This document shows positions 16,282 to 23,945 of a DNA stretch of 58,319 nt, piece after piece. The stretch is from JBNKHH01 sp050290245 (GTDB lineage: Bacteria; Pseudomonadota; Alphaproteobacteria; Rhodobacterales; Rhodobacteraceae), in the NCBI GenBank assembly GCA_050290245.1, contig JBNKHH010000041.1:1-58319 (forward strand), read 5' to 3'. The translations under genes and the position numbers were made by a program. The notes under the pieces were generated by a model, which saw nothing but the letters and a program-made list of their open reading frames with translations, did no database searches and was not told the origin of the DNA. Numbering within the stretch: the first letter of the stretch is position 1; the number at the start of each line of letters is the position of its first letter.

Positions 16282-17109
16282 ATGTCCAACGCCCAGCTTG
16301 AAACCGCCATCGAAGCCGCCTGGGACGCCCGCGACCAGATCACGCCCGCCACCACAGGCGAAACCCGTGAGGCCATCGAAGATACGCTGAATGCGCTCGA
16401 CAGTGGCAACCTGCGGGTGGCCGAAAAACAGGACGACGGTTCCTGGTATGTCAACCAATGGGCCAAGAAAGCGGTTCTCCTGGGCTTTCGCCTGAAAGAC
16501 ATGGAGCAGCAGGACGGTGGTCCGCAGGGCTCTTCCTGGTGGGACAAAGTCGACTCCAAGTTCAAGGGCTGGGGCGATAACCAATGGAAAGCCGCAGGCT
16601 TTCGCGCCGTTCCGAGCTGCATTGTTCGAAAGTCGGCCTTTATTGCCCCCGGCGTCGTGCTTATGCCCTCCTTCGTGAACCTCGGCGCCTATGTCGACGA
16701 GGGCACAATGGTCGACACCTGGGCCACCGTTGGTTCCTGTGCGCAGATCGGCAAGGGCGTCCACTTGTCCGGCGGCGTCGGCATCGGCGGTGTGCTTGAG
16801 CCCATGCAGGCTGGTCCGACCATCATCGAGGACAACTGCTTCATCGGCGCCCGCTCTGAGGTGGTCGAAGGCGTAATCGTGCGCGAAGGATCGGTGCTCG
16901 GCATGGGTGTCTTTATCGGCCAGTCGACCAAGATCGTTGACCGCGAGACTGGCGAGGTCATGTATGGCGAGGTGCCACCCTATTCCGTGGTAGTCGCCGG
17001 CTCCATGCCGTCGAAGAACGGCATCAACCTTTATTGCGCCGTCATCGTGAAGCGCGTCGATGAAAGAACCCGTTCCAAGACGGGCATCAACGAGTTGCTG
17101 CGCGACTAG
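16282..17109 (+). CDS. dapD: Tetrahydrodipicolinate N-succinyltransferase
   Basis: The 275-residue enzyme transfers succinyl from succinyl-CoA to tetrahydrodipicolinate in lysine/diaminopimelate synthesis. A helical N-terminal domain (1-about 100) precedes the left-handed beta-helix of hexapeptide repeats, including IAPGVVLMPSFVNLGAYVDE and the VGSCAQIGKGVHLSGGVGIG segment. The length is exact for the family. ATG at 16282 follows GGGGAAAGAAACC. DapE, two steps later, is encoded at 22301-23443. Confidence 0.96.
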   Translation: MSNAQLETAIEAAWDARDQITPATTGETREAIEDTLNALDSGNLRVAEKQDDGSWYVNQWAKKAVLLGFRLKDMEQQDGGPQGSSWWDKVDSKFKGWGDNQWKAAGFRAVPSCIVRKSAFIAPGVVLMPSFVNLGAYVDEGTMVDTWATVGSCAQIGKGVHLSGGVGIGGVLEPMQAGPTIIEDNCFIGARSEVVEGVIVREGSVLGMGVFIGQSTKIVDRETGEVMYGEVPPYSVVVAGSMPSKNGINLYCAVIVKRVDERTRSKTGINELLRD

Positions 17110-17119
17110 GCCCGCGCGA

Positions 17120-17171
17120 CAATTGAAAGCGGCGGACTTCGAGGGTCCGCCGCCTTGGACCCTTTCAATTG
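17120..17171. terminator. Long nested hairpin between convergent genes
   Basis: CAATTGAAAG (17120-17129) and CTTTCAATTG (17162-17171) are exact 10-bp arms enclosing a second stem GCGGCGGAC/GTCCGCCGC. The structure lies just after dapD and covers the stop codon of the convergent gene. It probably terminates or stabilises both transcripts. The outer arm supplies a short A/U run on either strand. Confidence 0.6.
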
Positions 17172-18580
17172 AACCAGGCGAAATAGGCGAAGAACCCGCG
17201 TCCGATCATGTTGGCCAGGGGCTCCAGAGATTCGGCGTCCAGCGGTGAGCCATCTTCAAGATAGGGCAACGCGCCGTGGCCCGTCCCGATCAGGACCGGA
17301 TCAAGCCGGGCGGGTTCTTCGAACATGCGGCGGATGTTGATCCCGCGATCGCCGGGGAAGCGCCAATGCCGGACCAGCGCCTCGCCGTTCAGTACTGCCT
17401 CGAAGGTATCAAGAAATCCGTTCCAGCCTTCCAGCAGGCGTTCGTTCACGCGCATGTTGGTGAAACGGCTTGTCTGTTTCGGTGACGGTAACCATTCGCG
17501 ATCATCGTCGGTTTCTGCCAGGATTAGTCGCCAGTTCTCGCGTGATAGCAAGATCATCTGCAACAGGTGCTCTCTCACACTGGCAATCCGACCGGCGTCG
17601 GCGACTGGCCAGTCGAACAGGTGTATGAACGCGACAAGGTCGGCAACAGCGGCCCATTGCAGTGCATTCTCGAGATCTCGCATCGCGTCATATTCAGCCT
17701 TTTCGGGGCTCTCCAGCCATTTCTGGTAGGGTTCCGAGCGAAGCCAGTCCCGATAGTCCATACCGGAAGGCCTCGTCGGCGGGCGTGAATACCTGGGCGG
17801 TCCGCCCGGGCGTTCATAATATGCCGAAATGGCGTCCTCGATCCGCCGGGTCTCGTCTGCCATCGGATCGCCATCCATAAGTGCATCGGGAAACAGGCCG
17901 TGGAAGGTCTGGGTGTATGCACGTTCCCAGTCGTAACCCAACGGGACTTCGGCCATGGCCATCAGCAAATGCGTGTACCCGCGCAGCCAGACCGCGTCGC
18001 TTTCATCGAAGTGAAACAACAGGTCCTCCGGCACACGCATCCTTGCTGCAACCGCCGAGAACATCAGCGCCAGGTTTTCATCCGGCTGGGCGCTGCCGTC
18101 GCCATTCAGATCAAGGTGCACCCGTCGCAAATCCAGTGCCAGCTTGACCGGGCTTTTGGAAACTTGCGCCAGCGCGGCTTCTGCCAGGCCCATGTCATCG
18201 ACAAAGTCGGATAGAATACCTCTCAGCCGGTCATAGCTGACGGGTTCCGGGTCTGGGTTGTCGGGCACCGGAAGCCGAAGAAACGGCAGCCCGGTCAAAC
18301 CCAGCAGATTATGGGAATACTCGTTTTTCAGCCCAACGTCGTACAGCCCCTGGCCAAGCCCTTCGACCGCGCCAAGAAACCGGGCGATGCCCAGGGCGAA
18401 TTGTGCTTGTGAACTGTCCGGTGTGGCAGCAAGCGCGTTTTGCGCGATCACCGCCGCGCCGTCGACGTCTCCCTTTTCCAAGGCGTCCCGAAATCCGGCC
18501 TCGAAGGCGAGCGCGGATGTCGCTGCAAAGCTCATTGCGACTGCGATTGCAGCGATGCGGGTCGACAAAGTCCGTCTCAT
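17165..18580 (-). CDS. Exported helical-repeat protein with an EF-hand loop
   Basis: I recognise no named family for this 471-residue protein. A signal peptide covers about residues 1-26 (ending TSALAFE). The next segment, GDVDGAAVIAQNALAATPDS, looks like a TPR-type helix pair. Near residue 160, DLNGDGSAQPDE fills every ligand position of a canonical EF-hand loop (D-x-N-x-D-x-S...E), so periplasmic calcium binding is likely. ATG at 18580 follows AGGGAGGA. The stop lies within the nested hairpin shared with dapD. Confidence 0.75.
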   Translation of the reverse strand: MRRTLSTRIAAIAVAMSFAATSALAFEAGFRDALEKGDVDGAAVIAQNALAATPDSSQAQFALGIARFLGAVEGLGQGLYDVGLKNEYSHNLLGLTGLPFLRLPVPDNPDPEPVSYDRLRGILSDFVDDMGLAEAALAQVSKSPVKLALDLRRVHLDLNGDGSAQPDENLALMFSAVAARMRVPEDLLFHFDESDAVWLRGYTHLLMAMAEVPLGYDWERAYTQTFHGLFPDALMDGDPMADETRRIEDAISAYYERPGGPPRYSRPPTRPSGMDYRDWLRSEPYQKWLESPEKAEYDAMRDLENALQWAAVADLVAFIHLFDWPVADAGRIASVREHLLQMILLSRENWRLILAETDDDREWLPSPKQTSRFTNMRVNERLLEGWNGFLDTFEAVLNGEALVRHWRFPGDRGINIRRMFEEPARLDPVLIGTGHGALPYLEDGSPLDAESLEPLANMIGRGFFAYFAWFN

Positions 18581-18728
18581 GGTGCGATCCTCCCTGCCGG
18601 TCAGACTGAACGGTTGGACAGGTGCATTCATTGACACTGGTCAACTGGATTTTCAGGCCGAGTTAACGCGATGGAAAAGCGTAGCACGGCAAACTGGCCG
18701 TCGAATTCTGTTTCAAAGACGGAACACG

Positions 18729-19463
18729 ATGATTTCGCTTTCAAGCCCCAAGCGCGCCGTTATTCCGCCACTCGCAAAGGGTATGGTTAATCCTATGTTT
18801 ACCAGTAAAGCGGACGTTTTCCGCACCCGCCAAGTGCTTCGGGATTTGGCCGAAGCCATTTGCATCCACAAGGATGCCGTACTCAGTCTCGGGACAACCG
18901 GGGCCGAGAAAGAAGCGATTGCCAGGATCGTCGATGCCGGTTGTGTCATACCCGGCTCAACCGATAGCCGGGTTTATACGCAGCTTTTGCTTTCTGCCGC
19001 TTTGCCGGAAGATGATTACCCTGCGTTCATTGCAGCGACCATTATTTTATTGACCGATCGTCTCAATTTTGGCGCCGGAAAAGACGACCTGTATTGGAAC
19101 TGGGAGGCGTTTCAGGATCACTATCGTCTTGCCGACCCTCCGGTTCGCGCGGCCGTGCTGAACGGATTTCGCATGGCTCACCTGATGGGCCGGGTGAGCC
19201 TTGGCGACAATTCCCTGGATGCCGATTGCGTGACGCGATCGGCGGACGACGTCCTGTCGATGATCGAAGGAGAAGAAGCCCACATACTTTCACAGGCAAT
19301 CAGGGAAGAGGTCACCGCCGAAGAGGCCGGCGCTCTGTGGGACAGCGCGACCGCGGATGCCATGACCTGGCAATCGTTGACCGGGTTCCGATATCTCTAT
19401 GAGCGGCCACAATCAATGCGGCCGGCCAGACCGGAATCGGCACCGCTTATTCCCTGGGTCTGA
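18729..19463 (+). CDS. Uncharacterised protein, about 244 aa
   Basis: I do not recognise this family. The product is mainly helical and probably cytosolic, with no signal peptide. The start is uncertain: ATG codons at 18729, 18783 and 18795 are all in frame and none has a strong ribosome site. The region before 18729 overlaps the divergent gene's promoter side. Local GC in the first 400 bases is somewhat lower than in its neighbours. Confidence 0.6.
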   Translation: MISLSSPKRAVIPPLAKGMVNPMFTSKADVFRTRQVLRDLAEAICIHKDAVLSLGTTGAEKEAIARIVDAGCVIPGSTDSRVYTQLLLSAALPEDDYPAFIAATIILLTDRLNFGAGKDDLYWNWEAFQDHYRLADPPVRAAVLNGFRMAHLMGRVSLGDNSLDADCVTRSADDVLSMIEGEEAHILSQAIREEVTAEEAGALWDSATADAMTWQSLTGFRYLYERPQSMRPARPESAPLIPWV

Positions 19464-19508
19464 CAGCGCGGCATGGACAATCGGACCGGGGCGTCGTAAG
19501 CCCCGGCC

Positions 19509-19841
19509 ATGGCAAAATCCAAGGCGACTCAGCAGGTTTACACCCTTTTGGTTCAGGTCGGACGGGGTCCGGATGACGGTTTGCCTGCTGATGCTTCCGG
19601 GGCGGCACTCTTGTGTTATTCCTCGGGGCGGGACGAGGCCGAAGCGGTGCGCGAAACGGTTGCCGTCCTGAAATCGGCAGACCTGAAACCACTCGATGTC
19701 ACCAGCTATGGCACGCTCGATCAGCGTCAGCAGCAGGGTCACGACATCGGAGACGAGGACCTCTCGCTGATGCAGCGCGCGCTGGATGAGAACGCGGTGA
19801 TCGTGGCCGAATCCACTGTCTTGACTGAGGACGAGTCGTGA
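19509..19841 (+). CDS. Uncharacterised small protein, 110 aa
   Basis: The product begins MAKSKATQQVYTLLVQVGRG and is acidic toward the C-terminus. I recognise no domain. It overlaps the HAD phosphatase gene by 4 nt (GTGA), so the two are co-translated. The N-terminal strand VYTLLVQV followed by a helix with DEAEAVRETVAVLK suggests a small alpha/beta ferredoxin-like fold. Confidence 0.7.
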   Translation: MAKSKATQQVYTLLVQVGRGPDDGLPADASGAALLCYSSGRDEAEAVRETVAVLKSADLKPLDVTSYGTLDQRQQQGHDIGDEDLSLMQRALDENAVIVAESTVLTEDES

Positions 19842-20473
19842 CTGCGGTATTCTTGGATCTCGACGGCACGCTGGTTGATTCCCAGCCCGGCATCCTGACC
19901 TCGCTTGCCCATGCTTTCGCTGCAATCGACCGCCATGATCTTGCCCAAGGCGACCTTACCTGGATGATCGGTCCGCCCTTTGTGGATAGTTTTCGAAAAA
20001 TCGGGCTCGCCGATCCGCAACCGGCCATAGAGGCCTATCGCGCTCACTACCAGGCGCAGGGCATGTTCGACGCCCTGGTCTATGGTGGTATCCCGGACGC
20101 GCTCGACCGGCTGTCGGAAAAGGGCGCGCGCCTCTATCTCGCCACCGCCAAACCCCACGCTTACGCGAAGAAGATCACGGCACATTTCGGCCTTGCGCCA
20201 CGCATGGTGGCCGAATTCGGTCCCGAGCTTGATGGCACCCGAAACTGGAAAGGCGATCTTCTGGCCCATGCGCTCGAACTGACCGGGGAGGATCCGGCCC
20301 GTTCCGTGATGGTCGGTGATCGCCACCACGACATTGCCGCCGCCGCCGAAGTCGGCATGGCTTCAATCGCCGTACGCTGGGGCTATGGTCAGCCCGAGGA
20401 ATGGGAGGGCGCCCGCGCCATTCTCGATCATCCCGACGACCTGGCTGCTTCAGTGCTCGATTTGTCGCTCTAA
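19838..20473 (+). CDS. HAD-family phosphatase (Gph/PGP-like)
   Basis: The 211-residue protein has all HAD motifs: FLDLDGTLVDSQPG (nucleophile Asp7 and Asp9), YLATAKPH (motif II Thr), Lys near KKITAHFG, and MVGDRHHDI (motif IV). The cap domain of type C1 resembles phosphoglycolate phosphatase and related nucleotide or sugar phosphatases. The exact substrate is unclear. The start is GTG, overlapping the preceding gene's stop. Confidence 0.85.
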   Translation: MTAVFLDLDGTLVDSQPGILTSLAHAFAAIDRHDLAQGDLTWMIGPPFVDSFRKIGLADPQPAIEAYRAHYQAQGMFDALVYGGIPDALDRLSEKGARLYLATAKPHAYAKKITAHFGLAPRMVAEFGPELDGTRNWKGDLLAHALELTGEDPARSVMVGDRHHDIAAAAEVGMASIAVRWGYGQPEEWEGARAILDHPDDLAASVLDLSL

Positions 20474-20477
20474 GGCC

Positions 20478-22049
20478 TCAGGCTACCAACAGGCGCGCTT
20501 CGAACCGCTTCAGTGCAGGGCGTACCGAGGGCCCGTAGCCGGCCCCGGTAAGCGGGTCGATTTCGGGGAAAATCTCGCAAATTTCGGCAATCGTTTCGGC
20601 CTCGAAACAATGGGTCGTCTGCGGTCCGGGCAAAAAACTCTCGCTTTGCAGCCCCTCCGACCAGACCACCTGATGGCGGTCGAACAACAGGTGCACGTAA
20701 TGCACCTGCCCACCCTCGATTTGCCGGACCCTCTTGTCATCGATCAAATCGCGCGCGGCAGCAAGAACCTCGCTTGTGCCGAACAGCAATTCGGCATGCT
20801 CGTTCTGCACAAGGATGCGATGCAGCGGCGAGACCATCACCGCGCCATGCTGACCGAAGGTGTCGCGCGCAATCCGCACCGGTGCCATTTTGCCCTCGGC
20901 TGGCAGGGTGCGCTGTCCGATCCATCGGATCGGTTGATATCCGTCGTCCCTGGTCCTGACCAACTGACCAACCTTCAGCCTCTCGACAGGAATGTCCCCC
21001 CGGTCCGTCCGGATCATCGTTCCTGCCACGAAACATGGCACAGTGTTGACCGTGACTGTCGCCGTATCAGACTGGTTGGCGTTCCCGGTGCCGTAGGCGG
21101 CGGTGTACTCGAATGTGAAACTGGTTGGGTCGCCATCGGCGGTGATGGTGACCGTGCCATCGGCGTTGATGGTGATCGTCTCGCCCGTCGAGAGCGTCAC
21201 CGTGTCGCCGGGCTCGACTGCCTGGCCGTTGATCTCAGTGATGAAAATCACACTTTGACCGGGAGCAACGTCATTGGCCACCAGATCGACGGTCGTCGAA
21301 CTGTTCTGGACGACCTCAACCGTGTCGTTGTTCGCCGCCGTCTTGCTGTCCGTGGTGTCGACTTCCTCCACGAGAGCAGGGTCTGTGACCGTTCCGCCGC
21401 CGCCATTGCTACCGCCGACGCCGTTCCCGTTTCCGCCCGCCTGGCTGTGCGCGTTGTTGGCGTTGCCGACGGTACTGGCATTGCCGTTGTTGTCGTTGTT
21501 TGGATTGCCCGGCTCGCCACCGGGGGCTGCTTCGGCCGATGTGACCGTCAGCGTCGACAGGATGCCCGCAGCGCCAAGCGCCCCGGTTGCGATCCTCAGA
21601 CTGTTCACCTGCCCCCTGGCCAGCCGGACGATGGAGGACAAGCCAAACCTCAGCCCGCCTGCGGTTTCCGCCACCGGCATGGCTGGCGCCCGCAATTTTG
21701 GCGCCTGATCGACCGGCGGCGCACCATTCAGCACAGGCGCGCCGTTTGCCCAGACCGAAACGCCATCCGAAAGCACACGGTCCGGCGCATCCGTCGGGAT
21801 TGCCTCGGTCTCGAGGCAGAAATCCAACCGCAGGGCATTGGCCTCGGCAACGAAATCAATGTCTATGTACGAGGTCCAGGGCGTCCCGTCCTCACCAGCA
21901 CGGCCGGTCGACAGAACAGGCTGACCGCCCTTATTCAGGCCTGAGACCCCTTCATTTCCCCGAAAACTTGCGCCGACAACGCACCAGCCGCCAAGAATGG
22001 CCTTGGCCATCTCCAGCGCGTCAAGCTGACAATCCGTCTTGCCCTTGGG
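20478..22049 (-). CDS. Hint-domain protein with Asn/Gly linker and Ig-like repeat
   Basis: About 523 residues. The C-terminal part is a Hint (hedgehog/intein) domain: PCFVAGTMIRTDRGDIPVER with the nucleophile Cys, and a SPLHRILVQ block with the conserved His. Before it come a 60-residue Asn/Gly-rich linker and one Ig-like/cadherin-like domain with a NDVAPG motif. Such proteins in this group are thought to be surface or secreted with self-processing ability. The start is unsure. GTG 22049 has GAGG upstream, ATG 22010 lacks spacing, and the frame stays open to 22307 over sequence with hairpins that looks non-coding. Confidence 0.75.
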   Translation of the reverse strand, partial: PKGKTDCQLDALEMAKAILGGWCVVGASFRGNEGVSGLNKGGQPVLSTGRAGEDGTPWTSYIDIDFVAEANALRLDFCLETEAIPTDAPDRVLSDGVSVWANGAPVLNGAPPVDQAPKLRAPAMPVAETAGGLRFGLSSIVRLARGQVNSLRIATGALGAAGILSTLTVTSAEAAPGGEPGNPNNDNNGNASTVGNANNAHSQAGGNGNGVGGSNGGGGTVTDPALVEEVDTTDSKTAANNDTVEVVQNSSTTVDLVANDVAPGQSVIFITEINGQAVEPGDTVTLSTGETITINADGTVTITADGDPTSFTFEYTAAYGTGNANQSDTATVTVNTVPCFVAGTMIRTDRGDIPVERLKVGQLVRTRDDGYQPIRWIGQRTLPAEGKMAPVRIARDTFGQHGAVMVSPLHRILVQNEHAELLFGTSEVLAAARDLIDDKRVRQIEGGQVHYVHLLFDRHQVVWSEGLQSESFLPGPQTTHCFEAETIAEICEIFPEIDPLTGAGYGPSVRPALKRFEARLLVA

Positions 22050-22300
22050 CACAGGTCTGCCTCGTCTTAGTGCGAGGCAGCACGCGACACCGGACGCTGC
22101 CGGTGCGCTTCTCTCAGTCTCTGGTGAACGCCCAAGGTTTTCCTCGTGACGCCCGTAGCCCTGCCTCGGGTTTATTTTGTTGGAATCATGCGCCTTTCTT
22201 TCCCATCCGGGAAGATCCATACCGCGCAATCCGGCAAAAGGGTGTTCCCCGCGCCACAGTTGCCGTTGATGCTGCCGTGCGACCGGGGTAGCCAAGTGCC

Positions 22301-23443
22301 ATGACATGCGATCCCGTAGACCTGACGTCCCGCCTGATCCGCTGCCCCTCGGTTACCCCCGAAGAGGGTGGAGCGATCCAGCTTCTCGACACGCTTCTGA
22401 CCGAAGCGGGTTTTTCCTGCACCCGTGTTGACCGGCATGGCATTGCCAACCTTGTGGCCCGTTGGGGCGACAAGGGCCACGAGCGTACCTTCGGGTTCAA
22501 TGGCCACACCGACGTTGTGCCTCCCGGCGACCCGGCGGATTGGACCCACGATCCGTTCTCGGCAACTGTCGACGATGGCTGGATGTTCGGGCGCGGCGCG
22601 ACCGATATGAAATCCGGCGTGGCGGCGTTCGTGGCCGCCGCGATCGATCGCGTCACTGAGGCGCCGCCAGACGGCGCGATCCTGATTACGATCACCGGTG
22701 ATGAGGAAGGCGACGCACTCGACGGGACCACAGCCATTCTCGACTGGATGAAAGAAAACGGCGAGTCGATGACTGCCTGCCTCGTCGGCGAGCCGACCTG
22801 CCCGAACGAGATGGGCGAGATGATGAAAGTCGGCCGACGAGGCTCAATGACGGCGTTTCTTACGGCGACAGGTGTGCAAGGTCATTCGGCCTATCCGCAC
22901 AGGGCAAAGAACCCGGTGCCCGCGCTTGCCCGGTTGATCGACAGGCTGGCCAGCCGTGAACTCGACCAGGGTACCGATCATTTCGATCCCTCGACACTTG
23001 CCGTGACGACCTTTGATACCGGCAATCCGGCCACCAACGTGATTCCTGCGGGCTGCAAGGCAACGGTGAACATCCGCTTCAACGACGCCCATAGCTCGGC
23101 CTCGCTGATCGACTGGCTGACGGAGGAGGCCGAGGCTATCGCACGGGAGACCGGCATCGAAATCGGCATGACGACCAAGGTCTCCGGCGAAAGCTTCCTG
23201 ACCCTACCGGGCGCCTTCTCGGACCTCGTCGCCGGCGCGGTCGAAGCCGAAACCGGCCGGCGGCCTGAACTCTCCACGTCCGGCGGCACGTCCGATGCCC
23301 GGTTCATCAAGTCCCACTGCCCGGTGGTTGAATTCGGTCTTGTCGGCCAGACCATGCACCAGGTCGACGAACGCGTGCCCGTCGCACAGATCGACCAGCT
23401 AAAGGCGATCTACCGCCGCGTCCTCGACGGTTGGTTCGCATGA
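22301..23443 (+). CDS. dapE: Succinyl-diaminopimelate desuccinylase
   Basis: This 380-residue M20 zinc peptidase-like enzyme removes succinate from N-succinyl-LL-diaminopimelate. Metal ligands are visible as His69 in NGHTDVVPPG, Asp102 in GRGATDMKSG and Glu135/136 in TGDEEGDA. The C-terminal STSGGTSDARFI and VGQTMHQVDE are typical of DapE. It overlaps the following GNAT gene as ATGA. Confidence 0.95.
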   Translation: MTCDPVDLTSRLIRCPSVTPEEGGAIQLLDTLLTEAGFSCTRVDRHGIANLVARWGDKGHERTFGFNGHTDVVPPGDPADWTHDPFSATVDDGWMFGRGATDMKSGVAAFVAAAIDRVTEAPPDGAILITITGDEEGDALDGTTAILDWMKENGESMTACLVGEPTCPNEMGEMMKVGRRGSMTAFLTATGVQGHSAYPHRAKNPVPALARLIDRLASRELDQGTDHFDPSTLAVTTFDTGNPATNVIPAGCKATVNIRFNDAHSSASLIDWLTEEAEAIARETGIEIGMTTKVSGESFLTLPGAFSDLVAGAVEAETGRRPELSTSGGTSDARFIKSHCPVVEFGLVGQTMHQVDERVPVAQIDQLKAIYRRVLDGWFA

Positions 23444-23859
23444 GCGTGCGCCGCGCCACGCCGGACGAGATGCCAGCGGTCCGCGACATCCGCCGCGAGG
23501 TGTTCATCGTCGAACAGAAGGTGCCGGAAGAAGAGGAATACGACAATCTCGACGACACCGCGATCCACCTCGTCGCCCTGGATGGCACCACCCCCGTGGG
23601 CACCGCGCGCCTCCTTGTTGAAGACACGACCGGCAAGATCGGCCGCGTGGCCGTCCTCAGATCCCACAGGGGCAGCTACCTGGGCCAGGCATTGATCCGC
23701 GCCGCCCTGGATGAATTTCGCGCCATGGGCCTCACGACCGCGAAACTCGGCGCCCAAACCCATGCCCTCGGCTTTTATTCAAAGCTCGGCTTCACGGCCT
23801 ACGGGCCCGAATACATGGACGCCGGCATTCCTCACCGCGACATGACGCACTCTCTATAG
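23440..23859 (+). CDS. GNAT-family N-acetyltransferase
   Basis: The 139-residue protein has the GNAT core: IRREVFIVEQKVPEEEEYDN (ElaA-like N-terminus), the strand-turn GRVAVLRSHRGSYLGQALI that carries the acetyl-CoA loop, and FYSKLGFTAYGPEYMD. The substrate is unknown. It is coupled to dapE by a 4-nt overlap. Confidence 0.85.
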   Translation: MSVRRATPDEMPAVRDIRREVFIVEQKVPEEEEYDNLDDTAIHLVALDGTTPVGTARLLVEDTTGKIGRVAVLRSHRGSYLGQALIRAALDEFRAMGLTTAKLGAQTHALGFYSKLGFTAYGPEYMDAGIPHRDMTHSL

Positions 23860-23945
23860 GGCAACAGACCTCTCCCTTTCTCTTGTCCCCATCAGACTTG
23901 CGCTTTCCTCGTGACCTCCCTGGCGACGCGTGCTACCGCCAAGGC

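Noticed and set aside
18258..18728. N-terminal extension of the gene ending at 19463
   Set aside because: This part runs antisense to the EF-hand protein's signal peptide and has no natural protein character.
20316..21944. 542-codon open frame on the plus strand
   Set aside because: It is antisense to the Hint-domain gene and crosses its HAD neighbour; no domain is recognisable.
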